64,000 nucleotides of DNA from Lentisphaeria bacterium (GTDB lineage Bacteria > Verrucomicrobiota > Lentisphaeria > Oligosphaerales > Oligosphaeraceae): positions 1 to 64,000 of the forward strand of contig JAEEYQ010000066.1 in NCBI GenBank assembly GCA_016288215.1, written 5' to 3'. The position numbers and the translations under genes are program-made. Shown one piece after another: positions 34,570-43,745 of the stretch (position 1 is the first letter of the stretch; every line of letters begins with the position of its first letter). Under the pieces are notes generated by a model, which saw nothing but the letters and a program-made list of their open reading frames with translations, made no database searches and had not been told where the DNA came from.

Positions 34570-34581
34570 GAATGAGGAATT
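34547..34581. repeat. Heptamer array (locus 4), short
   Basis: About four GAATTAG/AAATTAG 7-mers overlap the end of yraN and supply its stop; the array decays into GAATGAGG. It lies between convergent yraN and the DUF6785 gene. Confidence 0.75.
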
Positions 34582-34601
34582 TGTTGGAGTGCCTTTTGCC
34601 G

Positions 34602-36683
34602 CTATCGCGGGAAGAAGGAGTAGCTTTTTGGGGGCTGCCGCACGATGATGAAATAGACGACGCCGACGATCATGAAGAGCAAGGCGCCGAGAATGTCCCC
34701 CGCGATGATTCCGATGGCCATGGGGCGCAGTTTCAGCACCAGTTTGTTGCCGCCGAAGCGGAGAGAGAGCTTTTTGATGAGCCATCCGAGGAAGAAGGGG
34801 TGGGTGAAGAAGTGGAGGGGCGTGGTGCACCATACCAAGAAGATGAGAGGATGGAGGGCCCACCAGCGGACATGGAGCCGCAGATAGTTCAGCAGGAAGA
34901 CACCCACAATGCCCACGCCGGCCGCCCAACAGAAGAGGGGCTCCGGCCGCATGGCGCAAATCTGCTGCCAGGCGGTGAGCTTTTCGGACTTCTCCAAAAG
35001 GCCGGAGGCCTGCAGCTTGAGATAGGGCGGTTCGCTGGCGCGGATGGCCAACGTGGGTAGCCGGTAATAGGACCATTCGGGGTATTCGGTGCGGGTGCCT
35101 GCGTCGTAGGAGGCGATGATGCCGACGGCCACGCAGACGACGATGCCCACCAGATAGAGCCATACGGTGGAGTGGGTCATGCCTGTCAGACTGGTTTTGG
35201 TGCGGTCGCCAAGCTTTAAGCCATTGGTGATGTAGGGCATAAGAGCCTGAGCTTGGTCGATGCAGCAGATGGCGCAGATGAGGGTGGCGATGAAGATGCC
35301 CTTTGGGGTGATGGCGTAGCTGCCGAACAGCACCATGAGGATGCCGAAGGGCTGCCAGCCGGGCTGGATGAAGAACAGGCCGGTCTCCGCGCTGATGCGG
35401 GCCACGATGAGAAAGGTCATCAGCATCAGAATGACGTTGCCGACGGCGATGGGCCAGCTCAGCCCCATCCGCATGCTCAGGACGCAGAGGCCGATGGTGG
35501 AGAGCAGCAGCAGGCGGACGGACTGGACCGCATGGGGCTCCAGACTTTGCATCTTACGTGGCAGACGGAAGTTCCAGAAGGCGGCGCGGGTCAGGTTCCA
35601 ATAGTAGTGTCGGCCGGAGTAGATGAGCATCAGCGTGAAGGCGATGTAGGCGCCGGCGCGGGTCCAGGCCACATAGCCGCCGATGTCATAGTCGCAGTAG
35701 AGGTCTACGCCGTAGGAGACCAAAAAGGCGCTGAAGACGCACCATGTCAGCTGGGTGACGCCGAGGCTGAGGGAGATGTCCGACGGCAGGAAGAAGGCGA
35801 TGGCGGTGGCCAGAGGGAAGATGCGGTAGCTGAGGATGGAGTCCACGCTGGGGATGCGGTAGAGGAAGGGCCATCGACTGGCGAAGGGATAGAAGGAATG
35901 CCACATGTTGACGGGGACCACATAGTCTGGAAACCATTGAAAGAGACCGTTGTTGACGCGGATGATGAAACAGGTCAGCAATCCCGTGAGGAACATGGGG
36001 TTACGGAGGGTGCGGTTGTACAGCAGCCCCTTGTCCTGCTCAATCAGGGCGCCGGTGAATTCGGCGATGGGATATTGGAGATGCTCATAGTCGGACCATT
36101 GGCGATGGACGATGAGGGCCATGGCGGCCATGGCAATGGTGGTGAGGAACATGAAGGGGGCCCAGGTCACCAGCGGCGGAATCCACTGCCGCCAGGGGAC
36201 GCGGTTCCATTCTGTCTGAAGCCACGCCCATAGGCCGGCGGGCTTGTTGGCGGTGGGCTCGCAGCCTGTGATGAAGCCGTTGATGACCACATCGTGGGGT
36301 TCTGGCGTGACCAATGTGCCTTTGGGGAACCAGTCGATGACCTCCCGCTTCTTCCAGCCGGGATTCAGCTGAACCCAATGGTGGGGCAGGGTGACGATTT
36401 GGGTGAACTGCTCCATCAGCGCACGGCCCGGAATGCCGCTGGCGCTGCTCGTGATGATGAAGAACAGCGCCAGCTCCGACGGACTGAACATCCAACGGCG
36501 TTTCAGCTTGCCCAGCAAGGGGTTAAGGATCACCGCCACCAAAAACAGGGCCCCGATGATGATGATGGGGAGCTGATGGCCGTTGTTGGTCCGCTCCAGA
36601 CGAAGGACATGGTCGTTGATGAAGCCAAGGGAGCAGATGGCCAGAACGGCGAGAGTGCTGATGAACAGGGCGCGTTTCGTCAT
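34602..36683 (-). CDS. Polytopic membrane protein of the DUF6785/DUF6784 type
   Basis: 693 aa with about 14 hydrophobic segments, starting with LFISTLAVLAICSLGFI and ending with a pair near residues 650-680 (GIIAGDILGALLFMIVGVVYFII). A periplasmic or cytoplasmic loop around residues 100-170 contains GIPGRALMEQ and HHWVQLNPGW, motifs I associate with DUF6785 proteins of PVC bacteria, which are loosely related to oligopeptide transporters. Substrate unknown. No Shine-Dalgarno before the ATG, and the upstream gene ends 12 nt earlier, so translation is probably coupled to the secreted orphan protein encoded there. Confidence 0.7.
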   Translation of the reverse strand: MTKRALFISTLAVLAICSLGFINDHVLRLERTNNGHQLPIIIIGALFLVAVILNPLLGKLKRRWMFSPSELALFFIITSSASGIPGRALMEQFTQIVTLPHHWVQLNPGWKKREVIDWFPKGTLVTPEPHDVVINGFITGCEPTANKPAGLWAWLQTEWNRVPWRQWIPPLVTWAPFMFLTTIAMAAMALIVHRQWSDYEHLQYPIAEFTGALIEQDKGLLYNRTLRNPMFLTGLLTCFIIRVNNGLFQWFPDYVVPVNMWHSFYPFASRWPFLYRIPSVDSILSYRIFPLATAIAFFLPSDISLSLGVTQLTWCVFSAFLVSYGVDLYCDYDIGGYVAWTRAGAYIAFTLMLIYSGRHYYWNLTRAAFWNFRLPRKMQSLEPHAVQSVRLLLLSTIGLCVLSMRMGLSWPIAVGNVILMLMTFLIVARISAETGLFFIQPGWQPFGILMVLFGSYAITPKGIFIATLICAICCIDQAQALMPYITNGLKLGDRTKTSLTGMTHSTVWLYLVGIVVCVAVGIIASYDAGTRTEYPEWSYYRLPTLAIRASEPPYLKLQASGLLEKSEKLTAWQQICAMRPEPLFCWAAGVGIVGVFLLNYLRLHVRWWALHPLIFLVWCTTPLHFFTHPFFLGWLIKKLSLRFGGNKLVLKLRPMAIGIIAGDILGALLFMIVGVVYFIIVRQPPKSYSFFPR

Positions 36684-36695
36684 GGCGCAGCGGCT

Positions 36696-38912
36696 TCAGG
36701 GTTTGGTAGAGGTGGCTTTGGTGCGCTTCTTCAGCACACGGCTTTCAATGGAGACATCGTTGGAGACGACGGGCCGGTCATTTTTGTCGCCTTTGAACTG
36801 ATAGGTCTTTTCGGAGACCAAAGAGACGTCTCCCGCCGTCTCCCGTGTCTTCAGTCCCACCATGTCATTGGTGACCAGCCCCGCCGTCAGGACCGTGGGA
36901 TGCACATCCCATGTCTTCCACAGCGCCTCCAGCTTGTCCTGCAGCGCCTTATGCTCCGGATACTGGCCGTCTCCAAGGGCCATAAGCTCCTCCCGAAGGG
37001 CGAGCAGAGAGAAAATCTGGGTGGTCTGGCCGCCGAGGTCAAAGCCAAAGGCCTCCACGTTGTCGCGGAAGAAGCCAATGTAGCTTTCCGGCGATGCCAT
37101 GGCGTGGGCTGCGGCCAAGTCCATGTAGCCGGAGGTCTGATAGAGGATGAAGGGCAGGGCCCCCTGAAAGGCCTCCTTCGCCTCCGCCGTCTTCCCGATT
37201 TTGCGGAACCAGCTGGACGCTTTCATCAGAAGCAGTGAAAACTCCGCCGCCGTCGTGCAGCTGGGCAGGCGGACGGGGGAGCCGAAGAGGTCGGGGAAGA
37301 GGGGATTCAGATTGGCGCTCACGGGAGCCAGCAGGGAGAGGCGCGTCATCTGCTCCCGATTGTCGCTGCCTCGGCTGTAGTGCTGCGACAGCGCTTCCGC
37401 CAGCCATGGGGTCATTTGGACCTCCTCAATGGAGAGGGTGCGCAGACGGTTTTCCAGAAACTCCTCCAGAACGGAGTCCGCAATCAGCTGGAATTCGCCG
37501 TTGTGGAGTTGGCGGGACACCTCCTGAACCGCCGTGATGGCGATGGCCTCCGCCTCCACTTCGCCGTAGAGGCTGATTTCCTCTTCCGTGTAGGGCTGGC
37601 CGGATGGAAAGTGCCGTGCCTGAACGAAGCCCAGTCCCTCCTGATATTGGGCGAGCACGTAGCGGGCGAGGGCGAAGCGGGCGGCGTCGAACTCCGTGGT
37701 CTTGCGGACGCGGGCCATGGCGGAGAGGGCCAGGCAGGCCATGGCGTTTGTCCGCAGCTTGGCGATGGGGCGGGGGTCTTGGGAGCTGCCTTCTGGAAGG
37801 GGCTCCGGCTCGGTCAGGACGCTGTTCTCCGAATTTTCACCTAGCTTGACGATGCTCCGCATGAGGGCGCGGGTCACGAAGAGCGCTGTGTCCGAATAGG
37901 TTGCGTCTTGGGTGACTTCAGAGAGGCGGGCCAACGCCAGAACCAGCTCCGCCAACATGGCGGGCTCTTCCTTCTCCTTTGCGGAGAAGAACCATTCAGG
38001 GAAGGGCCGCAGAAACTGGCCGTTCTCCTTGTCGATGTTGGCGCAGAGCTGTTTGCCGCAGGCGGTGGCCATGGCGAGACACTGCTCCGGAAGGGGCAGT
38101 GCGGGTTTGGAGTGAGTCCGATAAAGGCGCTTGGCGGGGCCTCCTTCGGTGAAATAGGAGTCGCATTCGAAAAGGCAAATGCGCTGACCCCCCTCCGCGT
38201 TGGCCACTTTCATCCAGGCCTGAAGGGCGCCCAAGTTGAAGGTCTCCGCGATGATGTTGCCCACCTGCACCTTGTTCAGGGTATGGGAGTCGGTCATCAT
38301 GAACCGGCCGGAGAGCTGGGCGGGAGTGAAGGCGTAGCCCACGTCCGGCCCGAAGGCGAGGCCTGCGAGGGAGGTCATGGCGATGATGGAGCTGTCCGGA
38401 GAGAAGTTCACGGCGGGTTGGGCGGCCTGAACGATGTCCAGCCGGAGCCAGTTCCAGGCGGCGGGGTCCGCCAGTCGCTCCTTTTGGGCCTTGGTGACGG
38501 GCAGGTTCTTCGCCTTCGTGTCGCGAATGTTGGCCTCGGCCTCCTTCTTGGCCTCCACGGCGTAGACCTTTTCGTTGGCCAGCAGGATGTCCATCACGTT
38601 GGCCCAGGCGGTGGCGAAGCTGTAACCTGTTCCAAAATAAGTTCTTCCGGGCCAGGACATGCCGCCGATGGAGACGAAGATGACGCGGGGTTTGTGCTCC
38701 TCCGGCGCCAAGGCCGTCAGCTCCTTCAGGGACAGACCGGATTTCAACCCCGCGTAGGTCTTCTGCGCCAGCTCCCCAAGTGCCGCCTCGCTGAGCGCGG
38801 TGGCCTCCGTGACATGGTCAAACCACGGGGTATCCGGCATGGGCCCCGTCTGGGCGATGACGGAAACGGCCACGGCAAACAATAGGGCGGTCAGTCGGAG
38901 AATATGCTTCAT
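36696..38912 (-). CDS. Large secreted protein of unknown function
   Basis: 738 aa from the ATG at 38912, where a signal peptide begins (LLFAVAVSVIA, cleavage before QTGPMP); an in-frame start at 39008 would bury that signal. Residues 70-270 form one domain (VIFVSIGGMSWPGRTYFGTGY, SIIAMTSLAGLAFGPDVG). Residues 330-640 are helix-rich with repeated aromatic and Ala-rich patterns (MLAELVLALARLSEVT, MACLALSAMARVRKTT, WLAEALSQHYSRG), compatible with an alpha/alpha toroid like that of lyases or GH-type enzymes. No family is recognised. It lies 12 nt before the DUF6785 membrane protein and is probably functionally linked to it. Confidence 0.6.
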   Translation of the reverse strand: MKHILRLTALLFAVAVSVIAQTGPMPDTPWFDHVTEATALSEAALGELAQKTYAGLKSGLSLKELTALAPEEHKPRVIFVSIGGMSWPGRTYFGTGYSFATAWANVMDILLANEKVYAVEAKKEAEANIRDTKAKNLPVTKAQKERLADPAAWNWLRLDIVQAAQPAVNFSPDSSIIAMTSLAGLAFGPDVGYAFTPAQLSGRFMMTDSHTLNKVQVGNIIAETFNLGALQAWMKVANAEGGQRICLFECDSYFTEGGPAKRLYRTHSKPALPLPEQCLAMATACGKQLCANIDKENGQFLRPFPEWFFSAKEKEEPAMLAELVLALARLSEVTQDATYSDTALFVTRALMRSIVKLGENSENSVLTEPEPLPEGSSQDPRPIAKLRTNAMACLALSAMARVRKTTEFDAARFALARYVLAQYQEGLGFVQARHFPSGQPYTEEEISLYGEVEAEAIAITAVQEVSRQLHNGEFQLIADSVLEEFLENRLRTLSIEEVQMTPWLAEALSQHYSRGSDNREQMTRLSLLAPVSANLNPLFPDLFGSPVRLPSCTTAAEFSLLLMKASSWFRKIGKTAEAKEAFQGALPFILYQTSGYMDLAAAHAMASPESYIGFFRDNVEAFGFDLGGQTTQIFSLLALREELMALGDGQYPEHKALQDKLEALWKTWDVHPTVLTAGLVTNDMVGLKTRETAGDVSLVSEKTYQFKGDKNDRPVVSNDVSIESRVLKKRTKATSTKP

Positions 38913-39000
38913 GTTGTTGAAATCCAAGGGGATAGAAGTTGAAACTGCAGTGGAGCCAGAGAACCTGGAAGAACGCGAGGGTTTTGCGGTGGATGATTTA

Positions 39001-39025
39001 TAAGTCATTTATTATCAATGACTTA
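39001..39025 (-). terminator. Perfect 9-bp palindrome after the PNPOx-fold gene
   Basis: TAAGTCATT (39001-39009) and AATGACTTA (39017-39025) enclose a 7-nt loop 8 nt downstream of the stop at 39034. The stem is AT-rich and lacks a clear T-run. Similar ATGACTTAC fragments occur near 40730 and ATGGCTTAC near 55345, always near gene ends. It may be a terminator or a binding site. Confidence 0.35.
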
Positions 39026-39033
39026 CGATATTT

Positions 39034-39549
39034 TTAGAATTCCATGGCCACGGGGGCGCCTTTGAAGGAGTAGATGGTGGCGGTCACGGTGCCCGGCTTG
39101 AAATAGAGCACCATGGTGTTTTCGTCATCGGCGGAGTACATCTTCTTCAGGCTCTCGTATTCGTCCAACATGGAGGCCTTGGCCTCCCGCCGTGGATCGT
39201 CGACCAGTTCGCCGGAGACGCGAATCCACTCGTCGCCCTTCATGGCGCAAATTTCCGTCTTCCCGTTGGCCATCAGCTGTTTAGCCACGTTTTTGCGACG
39301 GCCGGTCTGGATGTACAACTTGCCTTCGAAGATGTGGATGGTGCCAAAGGGGCGGACTCGGGGCTGGTCCTTGTCCACCGTGGCGATGAAATAATGGCCG
39401 GCCGCCTTGATGAAGTCATAGGTTTTTTGCATGGACATACGTTGTTCCTCCGTAGGTGTTTGGTAGTTTCCCTGGCCGCAATTCATGCAGCGGCAGCCGC
39501 AGAAAGACAGGACAGCCAGGCAGATGAATGGAATGAGATGACGGTTCAT
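39034..39549 (-). CDS. Exported pyridoxamine-5'-phosphate-oxidase-fold protein
   Basis: 171 aa from the ATG at 39549 with AAGGAG 5 nt upstream. The mature part is a small split-barrel PNPOx-like domain (HYFIATVDKDQPRVRPFGTI, KLYIQTGRRKNVAKQL, WIRVSGELVDD), a fold that binds FMN or heme. The N-terminus is a signal sequence (LIPFICLAVLSFCGCRC) with several cysteines, one possibly lipidated. Most PNPOx-like proteins are cytoplasmic, so predicted export is odd. A flavin-dependent reductase or heme-handling role in the periplasm is possible; nothing in the neighbourhood decides this. Confidence 0.75.
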   Translation of the reverse strand: MNRHLIPFICLAVLSFCGCRCMNCGQGNYQTPTEEQRMSMQKTYDFIKAAGHYFIATVDKDQPRVRPFGTIHIFEGKLYIQTGRRKNVAKQLMANGKTEICAMKGDEWIRVSGELVDDPRREAKASMLDEYESLKKMYSADDENTMVLYFKPGTVTATIYSFKGAPVAMEF

Positions 39550-39674
39550 GTTGTCTCCTTGTCTATGAATAGGAATAGGCTGACGGGGCAGATGGTGGGC
39601 GGCCTGTTGGCTCATGGTGGTGACAAAACCGCCGATGAATTATTTGTAAATTATTATTTTGCAATGAGTTATGA

Positions 39675-40700
39675 CTATTCGAATCGGAGGGTCTCTCCAT
39701 CGATGATGACGGCGCGGCCGCCGGCCTGGGCGCTCTTCTTGATGGCGATGCAGGCCAGGTGGGCGTTGACCGCCGACCGCAGGTTGTGCGGCGATTCCTT
39801 GTCCTGCTGAATGCATTCCACAAAATGGGACACCATGGCGGGGAAGGGGTGGCCGTACACGTCCCCTGTCTTCTTGACGCCGGTGTCCAGCGTGAAGAAA
39901 TCCGCCTGTCCCTCGAAGCGCTTCAAATAGAAGCGGTCGTTGACGATGGTGCCCTTTTCGCCCAACAGGGAGACATTGGCCATGTAGGGCACGCAGCCAG
40001 TCAGCGAGCAGGTGAACACCCCGAGCGTGCCGTTGGCCAGCTGGATCTGCGCTGTCTCCACAGGAGGATATTCGTAATAGTCGCCCACCATGGCGGCTTG
40101 GGCGGTGACCCGCCGGAAATCCGCTCCCACCACGTAGCGAATCATGTCCAGAGAATGGCAGCCCGCGAGAATGGAGGCACCGCCAGTCTGCGCTTCGTGC
40201 TTCATCCAGCCCTTGCGGTCGCGGCCGAACCAGTAGTCCGCGTTGGCCATGAAAACCCGTCCAAGTTCCCCTTCGGCCACTAGCCGCCGCTGGAGATTCA
40301 CCAACGGATTGAAGCGGAGGATGAAAGCGACGATGCTGTGGGTGCGGGCGCGGTCCGCCGCCGCCAGCAGCCTGGGGATGTCCTCCGCTTCGATGGCGAT
40401 GGGCTTCTCAAGAAAGACGTGCTTTCCCGCCTCCAAGGCGCGGATGGCTTCGTCCGCATGTTGGCAGTTCGGGGTGCAGATGGAGACAATGTCCACCCGC
40501 TCGTCGTTGAGGATTTGGTCGAAATCCGTGCAGGCGGTGCAGGAGAGGCCGAATTCCGCCCGCTTGGCGTCCACGCTCTCCATCCGTCGGCTGCCGAGAG
40601 CAACCACCTCGCAGGCCGGATGGGTCAGATAGGCCTTGATATGGCCACTGGCCACCCAACCGCAGCCCCAAACGGCGCAACCGTATTTGCCGTTTTTCAT
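39675..40700 (-). CDS. Gfo/Idh/MocA family NAD(P)-dependent oxidoreductase
   Basis: 341 aa. The N-terminal Rossmann fold (YGCAVWGCGWVASGHIKAYL) is followed by the complete AGKHVFLEKP motif holding the catalytic Lys, then the C-terminal alpha/beta domain with HSLDMIRYVVG, which carries His near the substrate site. Likely a dehydrogenase or epimerase acting on a sugar or inositol in the cytoplasm. GGAAGGA lies about 9 nt before the ATG. It is flanked by an exported PNPOx-fold gene and a VCBS propeller gene; the 276-nt upstream gap contains repeat locus 5, so it probably has its own promoter. Confidence 0.88.
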   Translation of the reverse strand: MKNGKYGCAVWGCGWVASGHIKAYLTHPACEVVALGSRRMESVDAKRAEFGLSCTACTDFDQILNDERVDIVSICTPNCQHADEAIRALEAGKHVFLEKPIAIEAEDIPRLLAAADRARTHSIVAFILRFNPLVNLQRRLVAEGELGRVFMANADYWFGRDRKGWMKHEAQTGGASILAGCHSLDMIRYVVGADFRRVTAQAAMVGDYYEYPPVETAQIQLANGTLGVFTCSLTGCVPYMANVSLLGEKGTIVNDRFYLKRFEGQADFFTLDTGVKKTGDVYGHPFPAMVSHFVECIQQDKESPHNLRSAVNAHLACIAIKKSAQAGGRAVIIDGETLRFE

Positions 40701-40881
40701 GCTTATATTCCTTCCGTATTGTGATGCAATGACTTACAGTTTTAATTCAGGGGCATGCGGTGGGTCCTGTCGGTCGCCAACCGCCCGCAAATGCGACATA
40801 TCCATAACGTATCCCGCCAAAAGGCCCGTTGCAAATCGTTATCCTTGTTTAGGTTGATATTTACTGGCATCATCATGGGTC

Positions 40882-40970
40882 ACTCTAGAAGCTCTAGAGG
40901 CTCTAGAAGAAAACCCAATCCAACTCCTAACTCCTAATTTCAAATTCCTAATTTCAAATTCCTAATTATC
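40882..40970. repeat. CTAG-rich tail plus heptamer array (locus 5)
   Basis: Read on the minus strand this starts 7 nt after the stop of the VCBS gene: GAATTTGAAATTAGGAATTT-type 7-mers (40919-40970), then GGATTGGGTTTTCTTCTAGA and repeated CTCTAGA motifs (40882-40918). Order and sequence match locus 1, 6 and 7 composites. Confidence 0.85.
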
Positions 40971-40976
40971 AGTGGC

Positions 40977-43736
40977 TTATTCCATGGTGAATTCCACGCG
41001 GGTGACCCGTGGAGAGCGGAGGGACAGCGTGGCCCCCAAGGTCAGGCGATATTGAATGACGTGGCCGGCGGGGACGCTCAAGGGCATGGTGCCGTCTGCA
41101 GGAGCGGGCGTCCAGATGGCCGTCTCCAGCTCCTCCGTTGTGGCGGCGCAGCGCAGATGCACTTTAACCCACGTCTTTTCAGGGACTTGAGCCTGAATGG
41201 CGGTGTTGGTGATCTTGCAGGCGGCCTTGACCTTGAGGGGTTCGCTGTAATAGAATTCGTCGGCGCTGCGGTCCAGCTGGTTTCCGGGTTCGATGGCGGT
41301 CATGCCATGGGGGCCGCAGGTGGGCAGCTGAGTGCAGTGGATGTGGGTGAAGCCTTCCGGCCCATTCCACCAGACGCAGGAATAGCCGGTGTGGTCGCCG
41401 TAGACTTTGTGGTTGGCCACGGCTAAATCGGGCCATCCGTCTTCATTGAAGTCGGCGGCGATGGTTCCGGATGCGGAGTGGGTGAACAGCTCCTGACGGT
41501 CCAGTTCGGCAAAATGGCCGTTGCGGTTCCAATAGAGGAAGGAATTCACGTCTCGGTCCTTGCCTCCGTGGTAGCTGCCGCAGAAGACGTCCAACCAGCC
41601 GTCGCGATTGAAGTCTGCGATGGAGATGGAGTCGCAGGCGTCGGTGCGGAGGATGGTCTTGCGGCGTTCGGAAAGGCCTTCTGGGCCATTCCAGTAGATG
41701 TGGAGATAGGAGTGGTGGGGCTCATGGGGCGTCAATTCACCTTTGGACGGCGTTTCCGTATGGGTTCCCACCAGCAGGTCCGGGTAGCCGTTGCCGGTCA
41801 GGTCGGCGGCCCGTGCGCAGGCGCCCTTGAAGATGGCCAGCTCGCTGCGGCGGTCCATGCTGAAACCCTCCGGCCCGCCCCAGAGGATGAGCGTGCGGCC
41901 GCTGGTGATCAGAGGGACCACCAGATCCAGCCAGCCGTTCTTGTTCAGATCCACGGCCAAAATCCAGCGGGGGGAGCCTGCGTCCTTCAAGTCAATGGTC
42001 TCCTCTTTGGAGAATTTGCCGTCGGGAGTCTGATAGAAGATGCGCAGGTTCTTGTAGGTGTCGCAGACGGAGATGATCTCCAGGCTGCCATCGCGGTTGA
42101 AGTCGCCGACGACGCAGCTCCAGCCGCAGGTGGTGTGCAGGTTGAAGGTCTTCTCCGGCTCGAATCCGTCCGGTCCGAAGTGATGGACATGATGGCCGGG
42201 GTCCAGATCGAGGGAGTTCTCCGAATTGTTGCAGATGATCAGTTCGGCCCAGCCGTCGTCATCGATGTCCGCGGAGGCATAGTCGACGGCGCACCAACCG
42301 GGGACTTCCAGCCGGTTGAGGGGCGAATAGCCGTTTTTGCCACCCCAATAGACGTAGGATTTGTCGAAGCCGACGGAGGAGCGGGCGTAGTGGTTGATGA
42401 GAACCAGCTGCACGTCCTGGCCGGGGTTCTGGATAAGGAAGACCCTTCTGGTGTCTTCGCCCTGGAAGCGGCGTGGCTCCGGGTTGAGGACGCCGTTTTC
42501 AAAGGTGAAGAGCAGGGCGTCGTTGGTGTAGAGGCGGCCGCTGGCGCATTGGCCGAAGAGGACGTAGGGCCCTTTGGCGTCCACGCAGCAGGCGGAGCGG
42601 GTTTCCACCTCGATGCGGCGTTCCGGACGGATGCCGTCGGCGGAGTTCAAAAAGATGAAGCTGCTCTGACGGCCTGGCTCATCGGGGTGGACCGTGGCTT
42701 GGGAGGCGACGGCGATGTCGTCCAGCCCGTCTCCGTTAAAGTCGCCGACGGCCACCGCCAGCGCCATGGGAACCTCCAGCTCGAACACGCACGAAATGGC
42801 GTGAGAGGCATCGGAGCTGTAGAAGAGGATTTTCTTTCCCGTGCTCAAGGTGAAGCAGTCGCGGCCGTTCCAGCGGACTTTCTGCAGCAGTCGCGGCGTG
42901 TCCGAACGGCGTTCCATGTCGCTTTGCTTCCCTTCCCGTTTGGGCGGCTGGAGGATTTTGCTTTTGGGAAGCTCGGCCAGTTCGGACACGTTGTCCAGCT
43001 GGATGCCTTTGGGACCGCCCCAATAGACTTTGGTCTTCGTTTTGCCATTTGTGCGGACGATCAGCTCGTCGTAGCCGTCTCCGTCCAGGTCGGCGGCGGT
43101 GACGAGGTCGCCGCTGATGGGCAAATCTTCGCAGGAGTGCCATTCATAGCAGCCCAAGTCGGTCTGCCGATAGAGGCGGATGGATTTGTAGGGGGTCAGG
43201 CAGAAGGCCAGAGTCAGGCCCTTGCTGTCGTCGAAATGGCCTGCGCAGCAGTCGTTGCAGTAGGGGGTGGGAATGCGGATGTGGGCGTCCTGCGAATAGC
43301 CGTTGGGGGTGGCGAAATAGAGGTCGGAGGTGGCGAAGGGGGCGGCCATGTCATAGTGGCCGGCGACGATGATGTCAGTCTGGCCGGTTCCGTTCAAATC
43401 GGCCACCATTCCGCTGACGGCGCCCTGGCCAGGCAGCGCCTGCCGCTTGCCATTGAGGTCGTAGACATAGCTGGGGGCCGCCTCGTGGTGATTCTGGCAG
43501 TTGGCGAAGACCAGCGGGAAAAAGCCGTCATGGCGTAGATCGTATTGGTAGATGCGCTGCAGCACGCCGTCTTTGGAAACATAGAGGTTCTGTCCCCCGT
43601 TGCCAAATGTTCCCTTGCGGAATGCGTCAAAACCCTCGGTGATCCATTGTTTCATTGGTTGTCTCCATGTGGTCAGAGCAAAGGCCTGGCCGATTGTGAT
43701 TAGTGCAAGCAAAAAAGGTGCAAGCCTCGAAATCAT
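40977..43736 (-). CDS. Secreted FG-GAP/VCBS-repeat beta-propeller protein
   Basis: 919 aa. A signal peptide covers residues 1-20 (LAPFLLALITIGQAFA). About a dozen Asp-rich repeats of the FG-GAP/VCBS type follow (DLNGTGQTDIIVAG, DLDGDGYDELIVR, DFNGDGLDDIAVAS, DINRDG-like, DFNEDGWPDLAVAN), each with calcium-binding DxDxDG-like loops, forming one or two seven-bladed propellers. The C-terminal about 110 residues are a separate beta domain. Such proteins often bind polysaccharides or mediate surface adhesion; some are lyases. An alternative start at 43655 has GGAG at 8 nt but would lose the signal peptide. It starts 9 nt after the sulfatase stop, so it is in the sulfatase operon. Confidence 0.78.
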   Translation of the reverse strand: MISRLAPFLLALITIGQAFALTTWRQPMKQWITEGFDAFRKGTFGNGGQNLYVSKDGVLQRIYQYDLRHDGFFPLVFANCQNHHEAAPSYVYDLNGKRQALPGQGAVSGMVADLNGTGQTDIIVAGHYDMAAPFATSDLYFATPNGYSQDAHIRIPTPYCNDCCAGHFDDSKGLTLAFCLTPYKSIRLYRQTDLGCYEWHSCEDLPISGDLVTAADLDGDGYDELIVRTNGKTKTKVYWGGPKGIQLDNVSELAELPKSKILQPPKREGKQSDMERRSDTPRLLQKVRWNGRDCFTLSTGKKILFYSSDASHAISCVFELEVPMALAVAVGDFNGDGLDDIAVASQATVHPDEPGRQSSFIFLNSADGIRPERRIEVETRSACCVDAKGPYVLFGQCASGRLYTNDALLFTFENGVLNPEPRRFQGEDTRRVFLIQNPGQDVQLVLINHYARSSVGFDKSYVYWGGKNGYSPLNRLEVPGWCAVDYASADIDDDGWAELIICNNSENSLDLDPGHHVHHFGPDGFEPEKTFNLHTTCGWSCVVGDFNRDGSLEIISVCDTYKNLRIFYQTPDGKFSKEETIDLKDAGSPRWILAVDLNKNGWLDLVVPLITSGRTLILWGGPEGFSMDRRSELAIFKGACARAADLTGNGYPDLLVGTHTETPSKGELTPHEPHHSYLHIYWNGPEGLSERRKTILRTDACDSISIADFNRDGWLDVFCGSYHGGKDRDVNSFLYWNRNGHFAELDRQELFTHSASGTIAADFNEDGWPDLAVANHKVYGDHTGYSCVWWNGPEGFTHIHCTQLPTCGPHGMTAIEPGNQLDRSADEFYYSEPLKVKAACKITNTAIQAQVPEKTWVKVHLRCAATTEELETAIWTPAPADGTMPLSVPAGHVIQYRLTLGATLSLRSPRVTRVEFTME

Positions 43737-43745
43737 ACAATATAC

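Noticed and set aside
38999-39025. Standard intrinsic terminator
   Set aside because: The stem is AT-rich with no T-run on the minus strand, so it is listed only as a low-confidence hairpin.
41478-43538. 686-codon open frame on the plus strand opposite the VCBS gene
   Set aside because: High-GC shadow of a well-supported gene; no signal, domain or ribosome-binding site.
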